Source of the DNA: Adineta vaga
Taxonomy: Eukaryota > Rotifera
NCBI GenBank assembly: GCA_021613535.1
Contig: CP075494.1
Location: 14,694,001 to 14,758,000, forward strand
Length of the DNA stretch: 64,000 nt
Direction: 5' to 3'
The translations under genes were made by a program, and so were the position numbers. Numbering within the stretch: position 1 is the first letter of the stretch; each line of letters begins with the position of its first letter. The notes under the pieces were generated by a model. The model saw nothing but the letters and a program-made list of their open reading frames with translations. It searched no databases and had not been told where the DNA came from. This document shows positions 21,060-32,700 of the stretch, piece by piece.

Positions 21060-22303
21060 TTAATTTGAATTAATTTTATTTCGAATCCAGCTGAGATATG
21101 TACTTGTTCGCGTATATACTCCTGGATAGTTGGACAGAGCACAATCAGCTCCGAAACTTACAACACCCGACAAATGCCATTGACCATTACTATTGAACAT
21201 CAATGGACCACCACTATCACCTTGACAACTATCTTTTCCTCCAACATAAGGCATACTAGCACCAATTTGTCGTTGAACATCGAAGTATGCTGGATAGGCA
21301 GCTTTTGCTTGAGCATTTGTTACTTTCACAGTGACTTGTCGGAGAGCATTCGGTAATGCACTACCTTTATATGTTGATCCCCAACCAGCTGCTGTCACCG
21401 ACATTGATTCTTGTGGATCAGGTCCTGGTAAACAAATCAAACTAACATACGTATTTAGTTGAACTGGTTGTGCTAAGCGAAGAATAGCAATATCATGAGC
21501 TTGAGTAACAGAATTGTATTGTTCATGCATGAAAATACGTGAGACACCAATGTTTTGTGTACGTCCATTATTTTTATTTGATCGTTCATGTAAACCAGCA
21601 ATGACACGAAGTTGACTACTGCTAGCTGATGTTAAACAATGAGCAGCTGTAAGCACGTGACGTGTATCAATCAAGGTTCCACCACAGAAATGATCGCGTA
21701 CTTGCAATGAAACAATCCATGGCCATGAATTGGGTGTTGCTTCGATTCCACCAACAATACGTTGAGTGGTTGGAGTGATAGATTGACGACCACACGTACT
21801 ACTTGATCCCATTGATGATGTTGTTGTCGGTACTGTTGCACTCGTTGTTTGTCCAATACTTGTCTTCAAACAACAGTAACGAACTTTATAATCTGTACAT
21901 AGTTTCTGTTTATATCCTTCAACTTGTTGATTCAAACATAAAAATCCATCTTTGACAGTCAAACGAAATAGATCACCAGTTCCAACTGGATTTTCTCCTT
22001 TCACAGTTTGAACCTAATTCATTTTCACATTTATTAATGAATTAATGAAAGATCGATCTCTATTATAATTACCTCAATAGCAGCTGGTGCAGGACACATA
22101 AATAATGGAAAGTTTTGTTGAAGATGATTTGTGACTTCGAATTCACCATGTGAACTGCTTGGATCACCGGAATCAAACCAAGTTGTCCACTGATTATTTC
22201 CTGAACAAGTAGATTCTGTATAACTTGATGGATCAAAGATGCCTTGTGACGATCCACCAATGCTCAAATGTAATAATACGAATAGTGTTGCAATGATCTG
22301 CAT
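21060..22303 (-). CDS. Secreted WxxW-domain trypsin-like serine protease, copy 2
   Basis: Exons 22073-22303 and 21060-22013 with a 59-nt phase-0 intron give 394 residues. The architecture is as in copy 1: signal peptide, WxxW domain, linker, then a trypsin domain with His202, Asp251, Ser344 and pocket Asp338. The protease domain differs from copy 1 by about one residue (AAGWG here, VAGWG there). Two more changes lie in the linker and a few in the WxxW domain. The signal peptide is quite different: it starts MQIIATLFVLLHL rather than MNMRIIGILLLLL. High identity stops within about ten bases of the stop codon. It therefore looks like a recent duplicate or a gene kept alike by conversion. Confidence 0.92.
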
Positions 22304-23071
22304 AGTTATAAAGATGGAACTATATGTTTGTCAAAGAAGTCAATCGTTGACACTTTTTTCTTTGTTATCAAAATCAGAAAAAACGAATGATATATGTAGC
22401 CATTGAAATTGGATATGATTGAAGAAGAAATATTGATGTATTTTTCTTTATGGATCAAAAATATTATGAAAATTGATCCAAGGACAATCATTGTTTGAAA
22501 AGTGCATCGTTGAAACGAATAATATAACTTACGTATGTATGTAGCATGGTGATAAGAGCATTATAACTATTAATATTGCTTAAAACAATTGATGTATGCA
22601 ATAATAAAATTGAATTTTATGATCGATTTCAAATCGGAAAGAAAGAAAAGATATCTCTCAAGAAAGAATTATGCAATAATATTTATTCTTGATAAATATA
22701 TCCTTAAATAGGAAGAAAAATATAAAGTACGAATAATACGAGTAAATTCGATAATCTCAATGGTGCTCAGTAAACTGTAGAAGTTATTTTGTGCAATGAA
22801 ATTTTAGGTATATTCAGTAAAGTATACTGAGAACCATAATTAAGAAGAAATAAACTAGAATCTTAGAAATATGTCTTTAATTCAGGAAAGAAGGCACAAA
22901 TATGCTGATATTGATATCATCTTCTTTTGTTCATATCTCTTGAGAATGTGGCTGTGATAAGTTAAGAAAGGCCAAATGAAATACGCAGGTCACTCTATAT
23001 GACTTTCATCCGATGTTATATGAACTGAAAGGTCATTAGATACTATTGATTGTGTACGAAAACTAAGTTTC
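22304..23071. other. Protease copy 2 upstream region
   Basis: The first 190 bp are alignable with the region upstream of copy 1, including an almost identical block at about 22452-22492. On the minus strand this block starts an open frame (22306-22491) with the hydrophobic beginning MIVLGSIFIIFLI. The rest is AT-rich without a gene. Confidence 0.45.
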
Positions 23072-23350
23072 TCAAACAGTGTTCAGTTGATCACTCATAC
23101 CAGCAACACTAACACCACCTAAAATAACATCTGTCTTAGTTACAGTTTTGCTTTTCACAAATTTGAGCAAAATGTTTAATGTATTTAATTGGAACTTCGT
23201 TTCTTGAAAGTATGTTTGTGAAGCTTGTGTTGTTTTAAGATTGAAGACGCAGATTACGGCCGCTGGACTTCTTAGTATTCTGCAGGAAACGACCGGAGAT
23301 TTTATTGAACAAATAAAAAATATTATGAAAACTAATCCAAGAGCAATCAA
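23072..23350 (-). pseudogene. Possible remnant downstream of a third promoter-block copy
   Basis: A 92-codon minus-strand frame opens with MIALGLVFIIFF, which is the third, diverged copy of the block found upstream of both proteases. It continues with unrelated sequence (SQTYFQETKFQLNTLNILL, then KTDVILGGVSVAG). It shows no WxxW or trypsin residues. It could be a small secreted protein or, more likely, a scrap left by an old duplication. Not recognised. Confidence 0.3.
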
Positions 23351-24900
23351 TGTGTTTGAAAAGTATTAACAAATTATGAATAGTACATTTTGCAAAACAT
23401 CAATATCGATGTAGGATGATTAATGATATTAAATTAGAACGATTTGCAAAATCAACAGAAAATGTTGGCTGGTAGAGTATACAGCAGTATTCACGTATTG
23501 TTATGTCTGTTCCATCATCATCATTATCATTCCGAACAGAGTAAAAACAGATACAATGACAATTAAGGTTTACAGAGTTTCTATGTAATATATGACTCTC
23601 ATGACTAAGTCAGAATCGTGATCAATTTATCTTATAGATTTCCTGAACCAATTAAAATAAAGCAAACAATCATTAGTTATTGACATTAAAATCAACAATC
23701 ACGATGACATTTTCTTTCTAACTATATAGATTTCACCTGAAAGAAGTCGAAGTCATTTTTTTGCTATCGAAATCTATCTGCTATAATTATCTTCAATATA
23801 GACGACTATATAAGATCATCAATGACCTTTGGGAAACGAATCGTTCTTATTTCCTAATGAACAACCTATATCTTTATATATGAAACACATTGCTATTTAT
23901 TATCTAGAAAACTAGAGATAATTATTTTCAACGATGCAAATCGAGACATTAATGAGAGAGAAAAATTTTTGGTATTCAGACAATAACAAAGAAGAATTTC
24001 GATTCAAAGTCAGAATAAATTAAAAGACAAATTCATCTTTAGTTATCAATAAAGACATGTGTGATAATCTAAGTATTATGAAGAAAATCATGTCCAAATG
24101 TCGTCTGTCATCTATCCTTTGTCTTGTTTCTACCTCAAGGTTTCGCTACTGTTAACATAGTTATGTCTCTGGAAATCTTCATCATTATGAAAAAATAACT
24201 TGATCAAACAAGACAGAAACTACTAATATATCGATATATTTATCTCAAAAGGGATTTTCTTGTTTTATTATTATTAATATCTATTCTCTTGTCGCACAAA
24301 TGTACAGTTTGTCTCATATAAATATGTATTAGACGAAGAGACAGAAGGAAGAGAAAAAAAGAAAAGCAAATCGACATATACAGAGGTGAACAAATATCTA
24401 TTCGTGTCATTATTCATCTTATAGTGATCTATTTTACACGTATATATATTTCAAATTCAATTGGTAAGTGTTTTTAATCAAACTGTTGCATATTTGAAAT
24501 TTTTAAGTTAATCATTATTAGTGTACAAATAAGAAGAAATTTAACGCTGAACATATATTTTCGAGCGAGTAGATCGCTATTCGAATGATGATGACTATCA
24601 ACGAACATGACTATTTTCTATTTGAAAACAAATCGGAAGAAAAAGGTGTGAATTTTTGCTTGTTCTTTTATCGTAATAGAAAAACAAGCTGAGAATACGC
24701 AAGTCAACAATCAAATAGGAATGTGCGAGAATAAGACAATGAATTGAGTTGAGATGATATATAGATGAAATCAGATTAATATGTAAATGAGTATGTGAAC
24801 TTTTGTCTAATGTTATTCTTTCCTTGGAACTGAAGTTTTCTTTTCTATGTCGTAATGATGATCAAATGATTCTTTTCTTTTTCCTTTCCTTTTTTCCTAT
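23351..24900. other. Gene-free AT-rich stretch before Wnt
   Basis: No coding frame, repeat or RNA gene is supported here. Distal regulatory DNA of the Wnt gene is possible but nothing specific is visible. Confidence 0.4.
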
Positions 24901-25455
24901 TCATATTGTTAGAGAAATCGAATTTGTTTATTTTCATTTCAAGCACGTCTCTATTGGATTCAATGTTTTGAAGGTAAGTTAGTTCATGTATATTTTTATA
25001 TGTGATATCTACTCTAAATGATGTAGATATATCATTAAGTTATTCTTCGTTATGATAGATGTGTATGTCAAAAGAACAAACTTGAACAAAGATACACAAG
25101 AAAAAGGTGTTAACATTTTGTTGATTGTTCATGTATAAATTTCGGAAAAGATAAAAGAGTAAAATGCCGTGATAATCAAATAGAATTTGACGTAATCTTT
25201 CTAATATTATTCGTCTTTGTGTCTTTTTTTTGATGACGAATCTCAATGAAACAAAAGAGAAAATGACCGATCGATTCGATTAGTATGCAGTGCTAACCTT
25301 GACCAAATATACAATTGTTTGTTATATCTTTACCGCCCATATTCAGTTGACGATCGGCATCTGTCTTTATATGATCGATGTATATCAGATTAGAAAGAAC
25401 AGCTTGTTCATATCATATCATATCATATCGTATCTTTTATTTCTTTGTAGAATAA

Positions 25456-26978
25456 ATGATGATTAGAATTACTCTTTTGTATGTATTGTTTTACTCATGT
25501 CAAATGATCGATGGGAAGATTAAACATAATCTATGGTGGTAAGTTAACTACATGTATGAAGATGAAATTGATCAATGGACACAACATTTTTTTTCTTTCC
25601 TAGGAATATTGGTCTTGAAGGACAAAATGAAAATCTTTTATCAACATATTCATTTTTAAATTCAGCAAATCGATACCAAATCAATGAAGATTCATCACAA
25701 TATTGTCAATCAACATTGAAAAGTTTAACAACTGGACAAAAACAAATTTGTTTATTACATGCTGATCATATGCCCATTGTTATTCAAGGTAGTTTTAGTT
25801 TCACAAAAACTTTTCATCTTATTCTCTTTTGAATCATAGGTGCAAGTAAAAGTATTGAAGAATGTCAATATCAATTTCAAGATCGTCATTGGAATTGTTC
25901 AACTACACGAGATGGAAGTGTATTCGGACCTGTCGCTGATCATGGTAAATCCTTCAATTTCTAATGCCAATTATTTTATCATCTATTTTTAATAGCTAAT
26001 CGAGAAACAGCACTCACGCATGCTATGTTTTCAGCTGGTATTACATATGCTGTTAGTCGAGCATGTAAACAAGGTTTTCTCAAATCTTGTTCATGTAGTC
26101 GAACAATTCGACCGAAGAATTTACCACGAGAATGGTCATGGGGAGGGTTAGTTCTACGAGATTTTGTTTTTTCTTTCGAAATGTTCTATATTTGAAATAG
26201 ATGTGGTGATAATATCGATTATGGTTATCGATTTAGTCGAGATTTTGTTGATACACCAGAAAAAGAAGTTGATTCAGGAGTGTCCTATAATCCAATTTTG
26301 AGTGTAAATCAAACAAATTATACAGGAAGAAGACAAAAAATATTACGACGTGGAAAAATACGACGTCAAATGAATATACATAATAATGAAGTGGGAAGAA
26401 GAGTAAGATTTCGAGAAATCAATGAGTTCTTTATTTTTTATTGAAATTATAATATTTCAGGCTGTTTATCGATTAACCAAAGTTGTTTGTAAATGTCATG
26501 GTGTTAGTGGGTCCTGCAGGTAGGGAATTTTGTAATAATCAGAAGAAAAAAAATGAATGAATACTTGTATGTTTTTAGTCTTCGAACATGTTATCAACAA
26601 TTACCAACCTTTCGTGAAGTAGCTGCTTATTTAAAAGAAAAATATGATAGTGCAGTTGAAGTACGCTATCAACGACGTTTAGGAGAATTACGTTCACGTG
26701 ATCGTCGTTTCGTTGGACCAACCAAAGATGATTTAATCTATTTTGAAGAATCAAATTTTTGTGAATATAATCCTCGAATTGGTTCATTAGGTACAAAAGA
26801 TCGTTCATGTAATCGAACGAGCCATGGACCTGATGGTTGTGCAACAATGTGTTGTGGACGAGGTTATAATACAATACGAAAATATATTCAAGAAACATGC
26901 AATTGTAAATTTGTTTGGTGTTGTTCTGTACATTGTGAAACATGTCATAAACTTATTGAAATTCATGTGTGCAAATAG
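25456..26978 (+). CDS. WNT5: Wnt ligand, Wnt5-like
   Basis: Secreted, lipid-modified signalling protein. The seven-exon model is 25456-25538, 25604-25788, 25840-25944, 25996-26146, 26201-26402, 26461-26519 and 26579-26978, giving 394 residues with a closed frame. A signal peptide covers about residues 1-22, followed by LWWNIGLEG. Family landmarks are [31 protein letters not shown], the palmitoleoylation site CHGVSGSC (first Ser after GV), [13 protein letters not shown], and the cysteine-rich end [34 protein letters not shown] before the variable loop, EKYDSA and [10 protein letters not shown] favour the Wnt5 subfamily. A likely 5' UTR intron runs from GTAAGT at 24974 to TTTGTAG at 25450. Confidence 0.93.
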
Positions 26979-29625
26979 ATTTTTTTTGGCAGATGTTTTA
27001 GTTATAAGTGTGACTTTCGTTTTCTGTGTTTGTTATTATGATTATTTTAATATATAAAAATTTTCGAATTGATTGATTGAGATGTAATTACCCAATGATA
27101 AACATTATTCTTAACTCTTTGCTTTGTCTCAGTATCTATGATAATAGTTTTTTCTTTGATTCTCTCTCTCTTGATTGTTACTTTTTTCGTTTGTCAAAAG
27201 TGATATTTTATCTCGACATTCTGATGTTTATTTTTCATATCCATAGGAGGAACATAACAACTATAGTATAAACTGTTTCAAGTAGAAAGTATCTTTCACA
27301 GATAAATATCTGTCAACTCCATAGGGAGTAATAAACTTTCTTATAAGGAGACATATATATCTTCGCGTCTTTCTTCGCTACTATATTTTAACTATTTTTG
27401 CATTGATTATGTTACAAGAAAATCAAGCGGAATGTGTGAGATTTAATCAATTATGACAATAGAGAATGATGAACATTATCATCGGAATGTTGATATACAA
27501 TCGAGTTGAAGATTGCATGTTGTTATATATTTCTATCAATAACTATGGTATTGAATAATATATTAGCGATCTAATAACTATCAATGTTGTAGAAATCTTT
27601 TATCATTGATAAATGAAACTGAACAATATCCAGAGATATTCGTGTGTTTCTACCGAGTAATAATAGTCTGAAATAAGAATAATATCGAACAACTAGCAGT
27701 GTGATGGTAATCATCATTGTATACCGACACTTAGATGCTTCATTAACAGTCTTGTCAATGACGCGTATAGCTAAAAATGAGATGACATATGAAGCTGTCT
27801 TTCTATGCTATATGCACTCTATTAATACTGCACTTCGATTAATATCGATGATCATACGTTATCATTTACTGTGCATTACGTTTTCTCATAATTGATTAAA
27901 TAATTCACTAATTCTAATATATTCATTAGAAGTGTCTTGAATGAATAATCTCAATCGATTGAATGCAAAAGAAAACATGAATTACAAAGAGCGAGTCATT
28001 AACCTTTACTTGTCGATCAGGCGTCTATGAAAACATTGCCATGCATTAAGAACAAATCATGTAACTTTAGGATAAATTTTCATTTATATCTATTAAAAAA
28101 ACATATCTAATTATATTCTATATAAATACAAATATAATAACATACGGTTTTCTTTCTAACTGCAACTCATCTGACGAATGGTCTAATGCTTGTATCGATA
28201 ATAATGTTGATAACAGATGACAATGATCGGCGAGCATGGCTATTTAACGATAAACATTCTTCTATGCTAGTCTAACAATCATCGTCTGCTTTTGTAATCA
28301 TGTTAATAAAGAATACTGATCAATAGATCATACTAGCTCAAATATAACATATGGAAAACAAGTGCAGTCTAGATTAGATTATCCATTTTCATATAAAACT
28401 GTTAATTCGCTAGGAAATTTCATAATAAAAACCGATATTGTCATTGCGTATTTTACATATCTGACAAATAATATTTTTGTTCTATTAATGATACTGATCG
28501 TCATTAATTCTTTTGGCATATATGCTACATAAAGAATAACTTCACAGCAGGCGTACGATAACGTTACAGAGAAGAAATTATTTTCTCGAGTACTAGGAAT
28601 AATGTCTTGCAAAATCAAAATTATGTTTTTTTTGACAAATTATATAATTGTTGAAAGGCAAATATTTGTATTCGTGGTACAACTGCTATATGACATGATA
28701 GATTAGCAACTGTACACAAATAACTAATATTACTTGATTAAATTAGACAAAGATTGTCAAACAACTAAGAAATCAATCGATAGAATATATTAATAATCGA
28801 TTCACTATTTCTACTCTCTATCAATGCCTTAAGAAGTGATTCCATAAATAAACTTTAGTTATGTTTGAGAACACTTTTATACAAGGAGATATTCAATGTT
28901 CTACAGATTTGTTCTCTTGATCAACGGTTGTTTTGTTTATTTATAAAGAAGATAAATTAGGTTTATGCTTTAGATTTATTTCTTATTTCAAGGCTGGATA
29001 TATCTATGATTCATATGATGAAAGAAAATAAGTCATATCAATAATAGATATTCCTTTCTTAATCGAACTAAACAAACTGGTAGCATTGCATTTACATGCA
29101 TCTAATAATGGATCATTGGAAACAGATAGATATGTAATCATTCTCTTCTGTTCGCATCTTTGCTTATACTATATCGATGTACAATGTATATACACATAGA
29201 GCAAAGACAACATTAGAGATGAGAGACACCCGTAGAATTTTTCCGTTACATGTAATATGCACTTCCATAAATATCTGTCAGTGAATCTTTTCTCTCTTTC
29301 TCTCTCTCTCTCTCATGCGTCTAGCTCAATATCCTAACGGCACGTACACGTAGTTTAGAAGTTATTGCTACCAGTGGTCGTTGACAGATTGCAGAGAGCG
29401 AGGGAGGAAGAGAGAGAGAGAGAAAGCAGAAGTGAATATTATGGTTCGTCCGAGAATATTTACCAATTTTGGAGATATTCCCGTTTTGATTCGACCAACC
29501 ACCGCTAGAATTTAGCTATAATCAGTTATCTGCAGAGAGAGAAAATGGAACATGAGAGAAGAAGTTAGATCTTTTTCTTGTCGACACTCTTTTTTTTCTC
29601 TTAGACGACAAAAAAAACCCAAAGA
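26979..29625. other. Large spacer upstream of myosin, with CT and GA tracts
   Basis: No gene is supported. Wnt transcription presumably ends in the first few hundred bases. A (CT)n tract at about 29289-29314 and a GA-rich tract at about 29397-29425 lie 220-340 bp before the myosin TATA box, in opposite orientation to each other, and could pair or bind GAGA-type factors. Confidence 0.45.
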
Positions 29626-29626
29626 G

Positions 29627-29666
29627 TATATATAACTGAAATAGTTATTATTCAATCTGTCAGTTG
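29627..29666 (+). promoter_or_regulatory. Core promoter of myosin heavy chain
   Basis: TATATATAAC starts at 29627 and an initiator-like TCAGTT lies at 29660-29665, about 31-35 bp downstream depending on the TATA register. That is the canonical spacing. A 5' UTR exon would run from about 29662 to 29712 (CAG|GTATAG donor), followed by a 53-nt intron ending ATTCTAG at 29765, just before the start codon at 29792. Confidence 0.6.
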
Positions 29667-29791
29667 TTTAACATAGAATACGACTAGACGAGCGCATTTC
29701 ATTCATTATCAGGTATAGATAAGTAATACTAGAGATATTTTCATCGAAGAAATTTGTGATTCTAGATTTTATTGTATTGAATTAATCAATT

Positions 29792-32700
29792 ATGTCGATC
29801 GAAGGGTAACGAATTAAGCAATATAGATATCCTGAACAATAAACAACTTTTTCTTTCTCATAGTGTTATATACGATCCTAATGATCCGGAATTGAAAGAG
29901 TCAATGAAATATTTGGCTCTTCCAACAGAAGAACGTATTAAACTTCAAGCTCAACCTTTTGATGGAAAAAAGCAATGTTGGATTCCTGATGCCAAGGAAT
30001 CATTCGTTGCTGCTGAAATTACTGCAACAAACGGTGAAGAAGTAACAGCAAAAACGGAAAAAGGCGATGTTTGTATTATCTTATGCAAAAACTTTGAAAT
30101 ATATCTTGAGTGGGAATTTTTTAGAGTGTAACATTGAAAAAGGATGATGTACAACAAATGAATCCACCAAAATTCACTTGTTGTGATGATATGGCTAATT
30201 TAACTTATTTAAATGATGCTTCTGTCTTGCATAATTTACGTGATCGTTATCAACGATGGCTTATCTATGTAACAAAAACGATAATTTGATTTTCACCTAC
30301 GTATTTATCTTTTCATTTTAGACTTATTCAGGTTTATTTTGTGTCGCTATCAATCCATACAAACGTTTACCAATCTATACGATAAAGGTAGTTCTTACGT
30401 ATCGAGGAAAGAAACGTACGGAAGTTCCACCACATTTATATGCAATATCTGACAATGCATATTCGAATATGCTTCGTGGTAAGTAAGAAAAGATTGATTT
30501 CTAATCTAAACATCGTTTTTTTTCTTGCTATCGGAATGTTCATCATTATACACCCTCATGTATATACACAGATAATCATAAGACCATATGAAATAACAGA
30601 AAAATTTATTGACATTTTCTTTGATTACAACGTCGTAAAGATATATTCTTTGACGACTTCGTTTATATAGAATGTGTAAGAAGTAGAAACAGAGAAGTTA
30701 TTCGCTATCAATTAATAATAACGTCAAAAAGAAAGAGCGAACATGAGAAAACGACATTCCTCAAATGATCAAGTATACAACTGTTTCTCTCACTTCTCCG
30801 AAAGAAGTAATCAGAAGTGCTCAGACGTTATCTGTTATTTGGAAAGAAGACAAACTAATTATCATAAAGATCAATATTGTAAAGGAAATATCTAAGCAAA
30901 CTATTTGATTGATTATATAATTAAAATGAAAAGAAAAACAGAATTGATATGAAATGCCCTTTTGTTTAGATCGAGAAAATCAATCAATGTTAATTACAGG
31001 AGAATCAGGTGCTGGCAAAACAGAAAATACGAAAAAAGTCATTCAATATTTTGCATTGGTTGCTGCTGCAAGTGCAAAAAAAGAAGAAGGCAAGGTAATG
31101 TATAGAAAGATACTGTCATGATTAATTTCATCGAATATATTTTTTCTCATCTCATTACAATCAATCTCATTTATTTTAAAGAAAACTATGACTCTCGAAG
31201 ATCAAATTGTCTCAGCTAGTAAGTGTGAGCCTATTCTAATCGATGGAATAGTAATCAAATATAGATTCGAAATAATCTATTTTTCACAAATAATTAGATC
31301 CCGTACTTGAGGCTTATGGTAACGCAAAAACAACGAGAAACAATAATTCTTCTCGATTTGTAAGTTGCAATTCATAGTAGAATTGCAGCATTTCGATTTG
31401 TTTGACACATAAACACCGATCCCTCAATTGATTTGTTATACCTTTTGAATTCTATCCTTGAACACAATCACACCTTCAACCAAACACGCATGCACACCTT
31501 GTTGTTTCCTCCTCGTAGAAAACCATGACCCTTGAAGATCAAATTGTTCAATCCAACCCTGTACTCGAAGCGTTTGGTAATGCTAAAACGTCTCGAAATA
31601 ATAATTCCTCTCGATTCGTAAGTTATAATATCGAGAATTATTTGCATGCTTGATTTGAATTGGATTGCCTGATGCATGTTTGATTTTCCCTCAAGCAAGT
31701 CTTTTGTCTCAAATCTATCTATTTTCTTAGGGTAAATTTATTCGTATTCATTTCGGCAATTCAGGAAAAATTGCTGGTGCTGATATAGAAGTTTATTTAC
31801 TTGAAAAAGCTCGTGTTATCTTTCAAGTATGTAGCATAAAAAAAATTGTATTTTTAAGAATCAACTAACTTTCTATGATCTTTATTTTAGCAACCAGGTA
31901 TTGAATTGAAATTTCATTTAAATTACAATCAGCATTCTTTATTTGTAGCGGAACGCAATTATCATATTTTCTATCAATTGTGTTCTAATGCTTTTCCTGA
32001 ATATCACAGTAAGATTTTTACGAAAGAGTTAAATTTGACATCTTAGTTGTTCTTTGCCAGAGGAATGTCTTATCGAAGGTGATCCAGGCAAATATCATTA
32101 TGTTGCACAGGGCATGCTTACAATTGATAATGTTGATGATGCTGAAGAAATGAGAACTACGGATGAAGCTTTTGATGTTCTTGGTTTTACAAAAGTTTGT
32201 TTTGAAACGATAATCATCGTTATGTAAATAAGATTTGTATAATAGGAAGAAAAATTGAATATGTACAAAGGTACAGCAGCTATAATGCATTTTGGTAATT
32301 CTCAATGGAAACAACGACCACGAGAAGAACAAGCAGAAGCTGAAGGAACAGAAGAATGTGAAAAAGTTGCACATCTTCTTGGTGTTGAAGCAGCAGAATT
32401 AATCAAAGGTTTACTTAAACCACGTATTAAGGTAAAGTATCACTTTCTTCGTTTCTCAGTTCTAAAACTTCTGTTCTCATTTAGGTCGGTAACGAATATG
32501 TTAGCAAAGGTCAAAATAAAGATCAAGTTGTTAATTCAATTGGTGCTCTTTCAAAATCCGTATGCGAAAGAAGATTTCTTGATTCAATTGAATTTTTTCT
32601 TTTCTGTCTGTAGATCTATTCACGTATGTTCAATTGGTTAGTCGAACGTGTCAATGTAACGCTCGATGTCAAAGCTAAACGACAATATTTTATTGGTGTA

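Noticed and set aside
22306-22491. 61-residue secreted protein upstream of protease copy 2
   Set aside because: Only the first 13 residues are shared with the other copies; copy 1 has a stop right after them, so the frame is probably 5' flank.
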